From NCBI GenBank assembly GCA_047632755.1, contig JBLIDT010000003.1:156256-220255 (forward strand): a DNA stretch of 64,000 nucleotides, in the 5' to 3' direction. How positions within the stretch are numbered: position 1 is the stretch's first letter; each line of letters begins with the position of its first letter. This stretch comes from JAKVAV01 sp047632755 (GTDB lineage: Bacteria; Bacteroidota; Bacteroidia; Flavobacteriales_D; Cryomorphaceae). Under the pieces are notes generated by a model that saw nothing but the letters and a program-made list of their open reading frames with translations, was not told the DNA's origin and did not search any database. This document shows positions 1-8,964 of this stretch, piece by piece. The translations under genes and the position numbers were made by a program.

Positions 1-2
1 GC

Positions 3-125
3 ATCTGGAAATTTGAAAAAGGTAGCGCTTATTTGGGTGAAATGGCCACTTCGCCGCGTGAGATGGTTGCCGCGCATTTTAGGTTTGCGCATGCTATTTT
101 AGCTAAATGCCGAATTTCATCCTAG
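3..125 (+). CDS. 3' end of an unidentified gene (partial)
   Basis: The frame is open from the window edge to a TAG at 123-125, giving about 40 residues that end in ...FRFAHAILAKCRISS. The composition is protein-like and the other two plus-strand frames are poorer. The start lies outside the window, so family and function cannot be given. The tail contains the stretch GEMATSPREMVAAHF, which I do not recognise. Moderate confidence that it is coding, none on function. Confidence 0.45.
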   Translation: MWKFEKGSAYLGEMATSPREMVAAHFRFAHAILAKCRISS

Positions 126-614
126 GAGTAACTATAGTCCCAGCCACTACTCGGGTTGGTAATGCACAAATAGATTTGAATTTTAGGTCTATGAATAAGT
201 GCGCTGCTCTGCTGGGGTATGCATAATCTGGTCAACTGTCCTGAAAATTTGCCTATTCAATTGTCATTGAAGAAATGATTCCCATCTGACTTGAAAGAAA
301 CCGCTTTGAACATGCGTTGCAGTATTCCAAGTGATATTCTCTGAACTTATTTGTCTTTTAAATCTGCGCGCAACGGCAAGGTCGATAAACCCGTCATGCT
401 CCAGCGCGGCATCAGTGGCAGCATCGATGTTTGCTTTACGCTGCAGAGTATGTCTTTAAGAGTTGAAGATTAATCTTGGACGAGCGGCTGTGGCAGTGCT
501 GAAATGAGCTGGATGAATTCGGGGAGCGCAGGGTTGCTACTTAGCGCAGCGTTCTCACGCAGCGAAGCAAGTAAACCCGGCGTAGCAGATGAATTGGGTT
601 GCTGTGGGCTGGCT
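126..614. other. Gene-free stretch with a possible decayed minus-strand ORF
   Basis: No ORF with a start codon is seen. Positions about 360-600 are visibly richer in GC than the surroundings. On the minus strand an open frame of about 50 codons, without ATG, ends at a TAA near 470 and contains PEFIQLISALPQPLVQD; it could be a relic of a gene tail. The plus strand around 390-415 (cgtcatgctcc...gcatc) resembles dispersed intergenic repeat debris. Nothing here can be assigned a function. Confidence 0.35.
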
Positions 615-2444
615 CTATTTCTTTATTACTTTAATTACATGGTTCATATTCTCTCCAAAAATAATTAGGTAATTACCACTAGAAAAATTAGCTAATTCCA
701 ATGTCATTTCATCAGAAACTATTTTTCCTTTTAGAAGAGAATGCCCTTTGTAATCATACACAATGTAAGGTGTTCCAACCATAGAAATATCCGCTTTAAA
801 AGTGATTTGACTATTGGTTGGATTTGGAAAACAGCTTACTATTTTATTATTAAAGTCTGGATGATTATCAGAGATGGACAAAATAAAACTTTCAAATGCG
901 CCAATATCGGCAATGCCATTTCGTGGTGCTCCTGTATAATCAATGGGAGAGCTTAATTCAGGATGTCCAGCTTCGATAACAGGTGATGACGGTATAGGTA
1001 TGAGATCATAATTGGGTGTTCCTGGAGAAGTGAACTGGGGATTATCTTCGAGAGAATTCTGATCAAATCCCCGAGATAATGACCAAGAAACAAGGTCTTG
1101 TCCCGCGCCCCAATTTGCATTGCTTACCAGTTCCATCATGTTGTAATCCACACTCGCATAGTCTGTATCAAGAAGGTTCAGTGAAAAACCATTGCCATTA
1201 TCTACAGATATAATATTGCTTACAATTTCATGTCCACCTCCTTCATCACCTACAGAAATACCACTAGAAGATGTATTGGCATTCCGCAAATAAACGGAGT
1301 TGTTTCGTACAATCACATTTGTCATTTCCATGTCATTGTCACCTCTTATACGGTCAGGGGCAGCGATGGCAATTATATCGGCTGCAGCTTCATTGATGAT
1401 CACATTATTTTCAATAATAGCTCCTGGCGCGGATGAAACACCAATGCATTTGTTGAACATATTTAATATCAAATTCCCTCTTATAATGAGATTTGTAAAA
1501 CCCTCTGCAGAGGCATAACCTGGATCTACAGCAATCCCCCAAGCATTCCCCGTAACCATTCCAGCATCTTCGTGCACAAAGTTTCCTTCTATGAGTATGT
1601 CGTCATGCATACCATGCACAACTAGTGAAACGCCATCTGCTATGCCATTAATGACAGCCGATTGGTAAAGTTCATTGTTTCGAATGATGACATGGTCGCC
1701 ACTGCTTACATAGATGTTGTGATTGAAAACAGCCTGAGAAAATCCATTGTTTTGAAATAGGCAGTCCTCTATGAGTAAATAGTCCCCCCCTCCAAGAAAA
1801 CCTTGTTCAGAGCAATTTTTTATTGTTGAGTTCTTTAAACTCATATATTGGTTTTGTGTATCAGCTCCTGAGTTGGGTGTATTTGCCCCAGCGCAATGCA
1901 CCCCAATCTCAAAACCTGAAATGTCAAGATTCTCTATTTCAATATAGTCTGCGTCATTATATACAAAGAAGGCCCACTGCCCAGTACCATCGCCTCTTAA
2001 ATCCAGATTACGAATAACATAACCTTCATCATGATCAGCATTTCCGCCATCTGCAAAATTGAAAAGGTTGATCCCAATTCCTGCTTCTGCTAAAATAGGT
2101 TTAGCTGTCCCACCCCAAGTTGGCGCATAACTGTCAAACACGATGGGATTTAATGCGGTCGCGTTGTAGTTAGATATGTTTCCAATAGTGGCATCAGTCC
2201 AGGCACCCCCTAGTGCAAACAATATTTGGTCGCCTGCCTCCAATGAATTTATTACCGAATTAACCATTGCAATGCTTTGCCACGGAGAATTGATACTCGT
2301 ACCGCTGTTAGCGTCATCTCCAGTGGCACAATTTGGGTCTGCTAAAAAAGCGCAATCACATATATAGTAAGTGTTTGCATTTGCTGTAGCTATAAAAAGC
2401 AAAGCGGTGAATGTAAAAAGAACCGCTAATTTTTGATATTTCAT
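615..2444 (-). CDS. Secreted right-handed beta-helix protein with T9SS type A sorting domain
   Basis: About 609 residues. The longer frame begins at 2471, but the ATG at 2444 starts directly with a signal peptide (MKYQKLAVLF..., cleavage near residue 23), so I use it. The middle holds repeated short strands rich in Asn, Ile and Gly such as VIRNLDLRG, IEIENLDISG and VIIRNNELYQS, typical of right-handed parallel beta-helix (pectate-lyase-like) folds. The last 75 residues hold the FPNPT motif and end VIKVIKK, a type A T9SS sorting domain, so the protein is probably exported to the cell surface or medium. No catalytic residues can be named; polysaccharide binding or cleavage is only a family-based guess. 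Single gene, no operon partner. Confidence 0.85.
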   Translation of the reverse strand: MKYQKLAVLFTFTALLFIATANANTYYICDCAFLADPNCATGDDANSGTSINSPWQSIAMVNSVINSLEAGDQILFALGGAWTDATIGNISNYNATALNPIVFDSYAPTWGGTAKPILAEAGIGINLFNFADGGNADHDEGYVIRNLDLRGDGTGQWAFFVYNDADYIEIENLDISGFEIGVHCAGANTPNSGADTQNQYMSLKNSTIKNCSEQGFLGGGDYLLIEDCLFQNNGFSQAVFNHNIYVSSGDHVIIRNNELYQSAVINGIADGVSLVVHGMHDDILIEGNFVHEDAGMVTGNAWGIAVDPGYASAEGFTNLIIRGNLILNMFNKCIGVSSAPGAIIENNVIINEAAADIIAIAAPDRIRGDNDMEMTNVIVRNNSVYLRNANTSSSGISVGDEGGGHEIVSNIISVDNGNGFSLNLLDTDYASVDYNMMELVSNANWGAGQDLVSWSLSRGFDQNSLEDNPQFTSPGTPNYDLIPIPSSPVIEAGHPELSSPIDYTGAPRNGIADIGAFESFILSISDNHPDFNNKIVSCFPNPTNSQITFKADISMVGTPYIVYDYKGHSLLKGKIVSDEMTLELANFSSGNYLIIFGENMNHVIKVIKK

Positions 2445-2889
2445 CTGAACATCTTTTAGTTCATCAAACAAGGAAGGTTTTTGGATGGATTAAAGCATAC
2501 TCTTTTGTTTGGTCACTTTCTTTGGTGAACTTATTGTAAGACAATATAGAAAGATTGTTTGTGCATAACATCTCGGCTATGGTTAGTACGGGAATAAAAA
2601 GTAGTAAATTTCCGATTAAGCACTTAGCCAAAACTTTTTATTTTATCTTTTTATTTTAAAGCCAAATCAAAAGATTTGGCGGACTTGGTTAAAAGCTATA
2701 AACTCTGGGTTGAGCACCAAAACCCGTATTAATTATAGCCAATGTTGCAGCCTGTTTCATTTTTCTTTCCTAAAGAACTTCCTTCTATTGTCCCATCTCT
2801 TATTTCTATAATGTCTCCAGTTAGAAATTTTAAGTTCGGCACTTCAACAAACATAATCGTTATCCGATTATCCAAATTACAAGAATTTC
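2445..2889. other. Intergenic region with a 41-codon minus-strand ORF
   Basis: Between the beta-helix gene and the SGNH hydrolase. The only coding-like signal is a minus-strand frame from ATG at 2854 to TAA at 2729 (MFVEVPNLKFLTGD..., ending ETGCNIGYN). The frame is also open upstream of that ATG for 13 codons, until a TGA that overlaps the end of the SGNH gene. It may be a small protein or the tail of a decayed gene. A plus-strand frame over the same DNA looks like its shadow. Nothing else is seen. Confidence 0.3.
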
Positions 2890-3585
2890 TTATTCCGATA
2901 CGTCATCCTGTATCAAGTCCTTCCATAACAAGTACCCTTTGCCTAATAGGTGAAGGCCATCATTAGTCAATTCTGATTTTAATTTACCAGTTTCATCTTC
3001 AAAATGTGAATGTAAATCAAGATAAGTAATATCCAAGTCCTTGCAAATTTTCTTTAATCCCTGGTTGACCTCCAAGACACCTTCATTGTTATGTAATAAC
3101 AATGAACCCGAAGGAATAGCAACAGGCAGTATTGACTGGATATAAATCTTGGTATTGGGTGAAGATGCTCTAACATTTTCAACGATTGAAAGGTAATTTT
3201 CAATGATCTTTGCAGGAGGCACTTTCCAGCCTATATCATTCGTGCCAATTGCAATAAACAATTTCAATGGTTGATGCCGAATTATCTCATTTATTCGCAT
3301 AAGAACACCTTCAGTAATATCACCACCTATTCCTCTATTAATTATGTTCGGATTATCAAATAGTTCAGCCCAATTTGCACCTTCGGTGATACTATTTCCT
3401 AGGAAAATGAAAGAGCTATCGCGAACCGGCATAGATTCAAACATAGTTGCTTTTTGTTGATAGTGAGTCTGTGAAAAGTCTTGTGCGACCGTCTCAATAA
3501 ATCCCCGCCATGTCAGAGAAATGAAAACAATACATACAACAATCATTAAATTAAAAATAACGGAGATTACGAGCCATTTTTTCAT
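2890..3585 (-). CDS. SGNH/GDSL-family hydrolase, membrane-anchored
   Basis: 231 residues. An N-terminal hydrophobic segment (residues 4-24) probably anchors or exports the protein. The four SGNH blocks are present: block I FLGNSITEG with nucleophile Ser65, block II NRGIGGD (Gly87/88), block III IGTNDIG with Asn116, and block V DGLH with Asp209 and His212. The family hydrolyses esters of lipids, sugars or acyl chains (lysophospholipase, acetylxylan esterase, rhamnogalacturonan acetylesterase types). The spacing resembles the GDSL lipase-like PF13472 group. The substrate cannot be deduced, and the gene stands alone. Confidence 0.88.
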   Translation of the reverse strand: MKKWLVISVIFNLMIVVCIVFISLTWRGFIETVAQDFSQTHYQQKATMFESMPVRDSSFIFLGNSITEGANWAELFDNPNIINRGIGGDITEGVLMRINEIIRHQPLKLFIAIGTNDIGWKVPPAKIIENYLSIVENVRASSPNTKIYIQSILPVAIPSGSLLLHNNEGVLEVNQGLKKICKDLDITYLDLHSHFEDETGKLKSELTNDGLHLLGKGYLLWKDLIQDDVSE

Positions 3586-4024
3586 TCTATTTTTATTAAG
3601 CGATTACTAAATTAATCCTACTATATACACTTGATGCTAACATTTAAAAATGATTATCATTAACTAATTGGCTACAACAATTGGATAACACACACTAGTG
3701 TTCTTTTAACCGAGATATTGACGGCTATCGCACACTAGTGTGTCTTATTTCGCCTTTGTCCTTACTTGGTATAATGTGAATGGAAGGTCTCAGCTCAACC
3801 GACACAAGGAGCTCGGCGAAGCCAATGGTATGTTAATCATACAAGTATAACCAATTATAAGCTATCGAGCGGACTGGTAATATGTGTATCGGCTGCGGTG
3901 TGCAGATCTGACAAAGGGGCCATCTATCGGTGCCATCGCTTCGCGGGCGCCGCAGCTATAGCGTAGAGCGAAGGCGCCATGCGCTCCGCCTTTTTCCTTC
4001 TAGCAAATCCATAGCTGTCTCATT
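3586..4024. other. Gene-free stretch with two related palindromes
   Basis: No convincing ORF on either strand. The palindrome-like cores acacactagtgt (around 3690) and cacactagtgtg (around 3731) lie about 41 bases apart. The segment at 3930-4010 is GC-rich, with an imperfect inverted pattern (gcgccgcagc / ggcgccatgcgc). This could be repeat-element debris or a structured untranslated region. The SGNH gene (minus strand) starts at its left edge, so its promoter must be in the first 100 bases, but I do not see a clear consensus. Confidence 0.35.
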
Positions 4025-4735
4025 TCAAACCTTGTGTTTTTCAATCACTTTGACCAGCTCCTCCAATTGCTTTTTGCCAAAGCCAAGTACCTCAATACTG
4101 TTCGCATATTTCACGTACAGGTTTAGGTCATTGTTTTTCTTGATGTTTTTGAGCTCGGCCCTCAAATCGGCAAATTCCTTTTTGCCTTCCATCTGGATGT
4201 ATAGGTCAGTGTAGATCCTGAAATTGTCAATGGAAGGTTTGTCGAATTGCGAGGCAAACATGGACAAATAATGATTTAGGTATCCCTTTGGGTATTTGTC
4301 TTCTAGCGTATCAGCCAAGCCATTGTCATACCAAAAATGGCAATCGGTAGCGAGGCATTCAAATGTCTTGTCTTTAAGGAAGAAGATGAAATGCCTGATT
4401 TCGTTTTGATCGACGAGGGCATCCACCACTATTTTATCGGCAGGGAAATCACTCTTCCAGTTGGAATGCTTGAGTTCATAAAACTCGCCCCAAGGCAATT
4501 GGTCATTTTTAAATCTAAACTGACCTCGCGCATACGCTTCGTCAGTGGTAGAGTCCCATCGATAGGCATGTACTATATCAAAGGCTACCTTCCCGATATC
4601 GTCCTCATCAATGTGCTCGAACTGCGATGGGTCCAGTAAAAACGACAATTCAATGCCACCATCCATCAATGAAACCTTGGCGTCAGGAGCATTGGGCTCT
4701 GCGTTCCAATTTCTATTTAGCTTGATATATTTCAT
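4025..4735 (-). CDS. Conserved-looking hypothetical protein
   Basis: 236 residues, soluble, acidic and aromatic-rich, with no signal peptide or membrane segment. I do not recognise a family. The sequence has balanced composition and an ordinary ATG start (MKYIKLNRNW...). The C-terminal third is lysine-rich and helical (ELKNIKKNNDLNLYVKYANSIEVLGFGKKQLEELVKVIEKHK). Antisense frames at 3930-4214 and 4337-4639 are shadows. It has no neighbours in the same transcription unit, so context gives no clue to its role. Confidence 0.7.
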   Translation of the reverse strand: MKYIKLNRNWNAEPNAPDAKVSLMDGGIELSFLLDPSQFEHIDEDDIGKVAFDIVHAYRWDSTTDEAYARGQFRFKNDQLPWGEFYELKHSNWKSDFPADKIVVDALVDQNEIRHFIFFLKDKTFECLATDCHFWYDNGLADTLEDKYPKGYLNHYLSMFASQFDKPSIDNFRIYTDLYIQMEGKKEFADLRAELKNIKKNNDLNLYVKYANSIEVLGFGKKQLEELVKVIEKHKV

Positions 4736-5056
4736 GGTATTGCAGAAGTTCTTGAAGATGGGTCGCGATTAAAACAAAGATACTGCAAAGCCATGATCAC
4801 AACTCCCCTAAATCACTTCGTACTTTCTGAAAAAAGAATCCAGTCCAAAGAATACCAAAGCAGGAAAAAGTGCATCGGTATAGACAGCCCTGGAAACATT
4901 TCAGGAGAATCGACGTCGAGGGCTAGGGCTATTCCCAAAGGGCCCAAAATACTCAGGAATTCTTTCTCCTATTGAATTGATTTTTTTGGAAAAGATGGAA
5001 AACAGGTGCAACGCAGATGACGGGCTTTATGGACAGACACTAGTTAGGCCATTTTT
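4736..5056. other. Intergenic region with a start-less small hydrophobic ORF
   Basis: On the minus strand an open frame of 51 codons runs from 4968 down to a TGA at 4813. It reads KEFLSILGPLGIALALDV and later MHFFLLWYSLDWILF, which looks like a small two-helix membrane protein, but there is a TAG just upstream and no ATG at its head. It may use TTG or internal ATG, or be a decayed gene. The right part holds the stop-associated motif and the duplicated leuA tail, listed separately. Confidence 0.35.
5025..5048 (-). repeat. Stop-codon-associated motif, copy downstream of leuA
   Basis: On the minus strand this reads TAACTAGTGTCTGTCCATAA, placed 8 bases after the leuA stop. The same core (TAGTGTCTGTCCATA) follows smpB at 29238 and the T9SS gene ending at 57342, with a variant at 49848. 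Flanking sequence beyond about 20 bases is not shared. Its function is unknown. Confidence 0.7.
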
Positions 5057-5068
5057 TTAGGCCATTTT
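5044..5068 (-). repeat. 12-bp tandem duplication of the leuA 3' end
   Basis: ttaggccatttt occurs at 5044-5055 and again at 5057-5068. On the minus strand this duplicates the last codons and stop of leuA (AAAATGGCCTAA twice). It could be slippage or the footprint of an insertion next to the adjacent stop-associated motif. Confidence 0.8.
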
Positions 5069-6229
5069 CTGCATTGCATTCTTGCAGTTTTCCATAATTT
5101 GATGAATGTTTTGATCTTCCACCTCGCGAAGGCGATCTGCGAAGGCTAAGAATTCATCGTACACATCATCGAGTTGAAGCTTGGTCAGCTCGTAGCCTAA
5201 CTTTTTAGCGCGGTAAGCCAGTGCGGCTCTTCCACTCCGAGCGGTCAGTATAATGGCCGAATCGGAAACTCCGACATCCGTGGGGTTGATGATTTCGTAA
5301 GTCTCGCGGTTTTTGATCATTCCGTCCTGGTGAATCCCCGAACTGTGCGCGAAAGCATTTGATCCTACGATAGCCTTATTGGGCTGTACGGGTATACCCA
5401 TGATCTCAGAAACCATGGCACTGGTGCTGTAGAGCAATTTGGAATTTACCCCAGTGTCTAAATTTAAATGGGCGTGCTGACGCATCACCATGACTATTTC
5501 TTCGAGTGACGTATTTCCAGCTCGCTCCCCTATTCCATTGATGGTGCACTCGATTTGCCTGGCACCATTCATTACTCCTGCTATTGAATTGGCTGTAGCC
5601 AATCCCAAGTCATTGTGGCAGTGGCAAGAAATAATGGCCTTCTCAATTCCTACGACATGGTCCTTCAAGTACTTGATTTTTTCCCCATAATCATGGGGAA
5701 GGCAATAGCCAGTCGTATCGGGAATATTCAATACAGTGGCCCCAGCTTTGATGGCTTCTGAGCATATATAAGCCAAGAACTCATTGTCGGTGCGGCCCGC
5801 ATCTTCGGCATAAAACTCCACATCATCTACAAATGACTTAGCATAAGAAACAGCCTCTATCGCCCTTTCGACTACCTGCTCTCGCGTGGCGTTGAATTTG
5901 TGTTTTATATGTGAGTCTGAAGTGCCTATACCTGTATGAATACGAGGCTTCACAGCATGCTCTAGTGCTCTTGCCGCAGCTTCTATGTCGCTTTTCACCG
6001 CTCTCGAAAGTCCACACACGGTAGCGTTCTTCACTGTTTTGGCAATAGCCTCTACCGATTTGAAATCTCCTGGACTAGAAATGGGAAAACCAGCCTCAAT
6101 CACATCTACACCCAGTTCATCGAGCCGCCTGGCAATAATCAACTTTTGATCGGTGTTCAATTTGCAACCGGGCACTTGCTCTCCATCCCGAAGGGTAGTA
6201 TCAAAAACCTGAACTTTATCAGCACTCAT
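5057..6229 (-). CDS. leuA: 2-isopropylmalate synthase (short form)
   Basis: 390 residues. It is predicted to condense acetyl-CoA with 2-oxoisovalerate, the first committed step of leucine synthesis. The HMGL-like TIM barrel carries FDTTLRDGEQ at residues 9-18 (Arg14 and Asp15 catalytic), HCHNDLG at 203-209 (metal ligands His203 and His205) and GERAGN at 234-239. The family's C-terminal allosteric LeuA dimer domain is absent: the protein ends soon after the linker subdomain, so leucine feedback through that domain is unlikely. Homocitrate or citramalate synthase are alternatives in this family, but the overall sequence fits LeuA. No leuBCD, ilv genes or leader peptide are adjacent, which is unusual for the pathway. 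Confidence 0.85.
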   Translation of the reverse strand: MSADKVQVFDTTLRDGEQVPGCKLNTDQKLIIARRLDELGVDVIEAGFPISSPGDFKSVEAIAKTVKNATVCGLSRAVKSDIEAAARALEHAVKPRIHTGIGTSDSHIKHKFNATREQVVERAIEAVSYAKSFVDDVEFYAEDAGRTDNEFLAYICSEAIKAGATVLNIPDTTGYCLPHDYGEKIKYLKDHVVGIEKAIISCHCHNDLGLATANSIAGVMNGARQIECTINGIGERAGNTSLEEIVMVMRQHAHLNLDTGVNSKLLYSTSAMVSEIMGIPVQPNKAIVGSNAFAHSSGIHQDGMIKNRETYEIINPTDVGVSDSAIILTARSGRAALAYRAKKLGYELTKLQLDDVYDEFLAFADRLREVEDQNIHQIMENCKNAMQKMA

Positions 6230-6388
6230 ATCGATAGTTTAAAGACTAAATGGTCGTTTTATTTCGTGCGAACATAAAGTCTTCCTTACTTTTAGCCTTG
6301 GCTCCACCTGCTGATCTTACAATGTTTAAACACCAATACCACGCAGCACACCATTGATAAGCAGCACACTAAACACGGAATCATTACG

Positions 6389-7942
6389 ATGATCAACAGG
6401 CCCAAGGACTCCCTATATATTTTGATAAAGGCGCTTTCCAAGTCCGAAAAACGCCAGTTCAAGCTTTACGTCAACAGGCTCGGAGTAAATTCTGAGGCTA
6501 AGTTTATGGCCTTGTTCAGCCACCTAGAAAAGGCTGCTGACTACAATGAGGAGGCCATCCTAAAGTTGGGGATCGTAAAGAAACAGCAGCTCTCTAACCT
6601 GAAGGCACACCTCTACCGTCAGATATTGGTTAGTCTGCGCTTGTCGCCTTCGCACCAAAACATCCGCATACAGCTTCGAGAGCAGCTTGACTTTGCTACC
6701 ATACTTTACCAAAAAGGGCTGTACAAGCAGAGTTTGAAGTTGCTGGACAAGGCGAAATTTCTGGCTATGGAAAACGAGCAAAAATCGATTGCGCTTGAGA
6801 TCGTTGAATTTGAAAAAGTAATCGAATCGCAGTACATCACCCGAAGTATAAGTGGGCGCGCCGACCAACTGGCCATTGAGGCCAAAGAGCTGAGCCGCAT
6901 GAATACCATTGCGAGTAAGCTATCCAATCTTTCCTTGCAGCTTTATGGTACTATGCTCAAATCGGGCTATGCAAAAAACGATGCCGAGATGCAGCGCGTC
7001 ACGAATTACTTCGAAGCGCGAATGCCAGAAATTCAGATCGATCGACTGGGCTTCCGCGAGAAGCTTTGGCTGTATAAAGCCAACTTGTGGCATAGCTTTT
7101 TGACGCAGAACTTTTTGTCGAGTTACAAGAATGCCACGCGCTGGGTGGAGCTCTTCTATGGCGAGCCCAAAATGATCACTCAAAATCCCGTCTGGTTTCT
7201 AAAGGGCAATCACTACCTGCTAGAGTCGCTTTTCCTTATGCGCCATTACTCAAAGTTTAAAAGTGCCTTGCGTGCTCTTGAAGAAACGGTTAGCGACAAG
7301 AGCTTTCCCAAAAATGAAAACAATGATGCCCTCTCGTTTTTGTATGTCTACATCAATAAACTCAACCTTCACTTTTTGGACGGCTCTTTTACCGAAGGAC
7401 TCTACTTAGTAGATGAGATTGGCGAAAAGATTAAGGTATACAAAGACCGCCTCGACGATCACCATATCGCCTTGTTTTACTACAAAATAGCTTGCCTCTA
7501 TTTTGGAATGGGCGATCATGTCCACTGCATTGTCTACTTAGAAAAGATTATAGACAACAAGTCCTTGAGCATGCGCGAAGACCTAATGTGCTTTGCCAGA
7601 GTGCTAAACCTACTCGCCCGATACGAAGCTGGGTTGGATGAGAATTTCGAGCGCTATTTGAAAAGCACCTACAAGTACTTGATCAAGATGAACGAGTTGC
7701 ACGAGGTGCAGCGCGAGATGATTCGCTTTTTGCGGAACCTCGACTTGGGCAATGTCCTACCCCATCAGCTCAAAGCGGAGTTTGAGAAACTACACGCTCG
7801 GCTAAAAGTGTACGAAGACCATCCCTATGAGAAGCGTGCCTTTCTGTACCTCGATGTAATATCGTGGCTCGAAAGTAAAATTGAAAACCGCCTCGTAGGC
7901 GATGTTGTGACGGAGAAAGCGAAACTGTTAGGGAGATCGTGA
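6389..7942 (+). CDS. Conserved helical (TPR-like) protein of unknown function
   Basis: 517 residues, no signal peptide or membrane segment, and mostly predicted helix. The N-terminus (MINRPKDSLYILIKALSKSEKRQF) and the body, with many aromatic/leucine-rich helices such as ALFYYKIACLYFGMGDHVHCIVYLEKII, resemble a TPR-type solenoid. I know similar long helical proteins to be widespread in Bacteroidota without assigned function. It is divergent from leuA with 159 bases between them; no clear promoter motif is seen there. A scaffold or protein-protein interaction role is only an inference from the fold. Confidence 0.8.
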   Translation: MINRPKDSLYILIKALSKSEKRQFKLYVNRLGVNSEAKFMALFSHLEKAADYNEEAILKLGIVKKQQLSNLKAHLYRQILVSLRLSPSHQNIRIQLREQLDFATILYQKGLYKQSLKLLDKAKFLAMENEQKSIALEIVEFEKVIESQYITRSISGRADQLAIEAKELSRMNTIASKLSNLSLQLYGTMLKSGYAKNDAEMQRVTNYFEARMPEIQIDRLGFREKLWLYKANLWHSFLTQNFLSSYKNATRWVELFYGEPKMITQNPVWFLKGNHYLLESLFLMRHYSKFKSALRALEETVSDKSFPKNENNDALSFLYVYINKLNLHFLDGSFTEGLYLVDEIGEKIKVYKDRLDDHHIALFYYKIACLYFGMGDHVHCIVYLEKIIDNKSLSMREDLMCFARVLNLLARYEAGLDENFERYLKSTYKYLIKMNELHEVQREMIRFLRNLDLGNVLPHQLKAEFEKLHARLKVYEDHPYEKRAFLYLDVISWLESKIENRLVGDVVTEKAKLLGRS

Positions 7943-8310
7943 ATTCGTTTCACTCAATTGCCTTTTTTCAAAAGTAACGGAACAAGATACGCTCTTAATT
8001 AAGCAGGCCTGTTGTGTGCCCCCTACTCCTATCCTAACCTTCATTGGCGGATAAGCCCACCTTTTTTACTCATTACTTACTATCATGCGCTGTGGCTAGT
8101 TGATCGCTAATGATTAGTGCACAATAGGATAGTGTATGATCAAGGGAGAGCTGATAAAGTAAATGATCCTGCTGAGTTAGATTATGGATATCAATGGTAA
8201 AGAAGTCTATATAAAAATCTTGACCTACGTCTATAGTTGCAGATCAGTAAAAGCTTTCCGATGAAAAGGCTAAACTGAGCTACGCAATACCCCCTTTGGT
8301 CGAAGTTATT

Positions 8311-8327
8311 GGCTATCATTTTGAGTG
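8311..8327 (+). repeat. Dispersed intergenic repeat fragment, copy 1
   Basis: ggctatcattttgagtg matches the copy at 21830-21846 at 16 of 17 positions. It continues with aaaagaaatttctc, which recalls the short intergenic repeats (CATTTCGAGTG...GAAATCTC) common in Bacteroidota genomes. Non-coding. Confidence 0.5.
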
Positions 8328-8344
8328 AAAAGAAATTTCTCCGA

Positions 8345-8362
8345 CATTAGTGTCAGTCTTAC
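8345..8362 (+). repeat. Variant of the stop-associated motif, not next to a gene
   Basis: The sequence cattagtgtcagtcttac shares the TTAGTGTCAGTCT core with the copy that ends the gene at 49853. It is the only copy not at a stop codon and lies inside the candidate RNA region. The match is weaker than for the main copies. Confidence 0.4.
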
Positions 8363-8451
8363 AATAATAAAGCCGTGTGATACCATTCTTTCATCGTCTC
8401 ACTCTAAATCATCGCACGGTGTTCTAAGACATAGTTTTTCTGTTTCATAGC

Positions 8452-8492
8452 AACTGAAGGTTTATCTAACGAGATAAACCTTCAGTTTTTTT
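8452..8492 (+). terminator. Strong Rho-independent terminator without an upstream ORF
   Basis: A perfect 15-bp stem (8452-8466 with 8473-8487, core ctgaaggtttatc / gataaaccttcag) encloses a six-base loop taacga and is followed by a run of seven T. The nearest plus-strand ORF ends 500 bases upstream at 7942, so it either terminates a long 3' UTR or an RNA gene just upstream. The stem is A-rich enough on the other strand only at its edge, so plus-strand use is favoured. Confidence 0.88.
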
Positions 8493-8964
8493 ATAATATC
8501 TTGTTTGCAAGGCCTTAAATAATGTGAGCGGCCTTAAAAGATTTAGGCCAACAGAGATTCAAGCTTCGACAGCATAAAATACATCAATACAGGTTTTGCG
8601 AACCAGTTGAGAAAGTGCTCTGAAAAATCTAAGCCTCAACACTTTTTAATTCTACATGAGAATGATTGTTGGGCTCAAAAAACCGAAACAATTGGATAAC
8701 AATATATTTATCGTTTTAATAAATGTAAGCGTTCAATTCATTCTTAAATTAATTATCTTCCTCTGTCTGGCTTAGGTCTTGACTCTAAATACTTCGGGGG
8801 TTTCTGCCATGCCTCCCTTCAAATTTATCAAGCTGCCAATTATTGACTTCACTACAATAGCTTCACCAGCAAAGCAACACTTAGCAATACTTATGTTAGC
8901 AATGGCTTTTTTCAACTATCATAACTGGAATGTTGCGGCGGTTTGGACGACCAAAAAAGAAGAC

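Larger units (their letters stand above)
7943..8964. other. 1 kb gene-free region ending in a strong terminator
   Basis: No ORF longer than about 40 codons is convincing. A 26-codon frame at 8184-8264 (MDINGKEVYIKILTYVY...) is the best candidate small peptide. The right half holds a repeat fragment at 8311, a stop-motif variant at 8345, a potential stem pairing gccgtgtg (8372-8379) with cgcacggt (around 8413-8420), and then a textbook terminator at 8452. Together these could be a small RNA gene ending near 8490. From 8493 to 8964 I see only AT-rich sequence. Confidence 0.4.

Noticed and set aside
2742..2966. Plus-strand ORF of 74 codons
   Set aside because: It overlaps the end of the SGNH gene antisense and has poor composition; the minus-strand frame there is more protein-like.
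3680..3750. Attachment or integron-like recombination site
   Set aside because: The actag-centred palindromes are only 12 bases, no recombinase gene is near, and the core differs from known site types.
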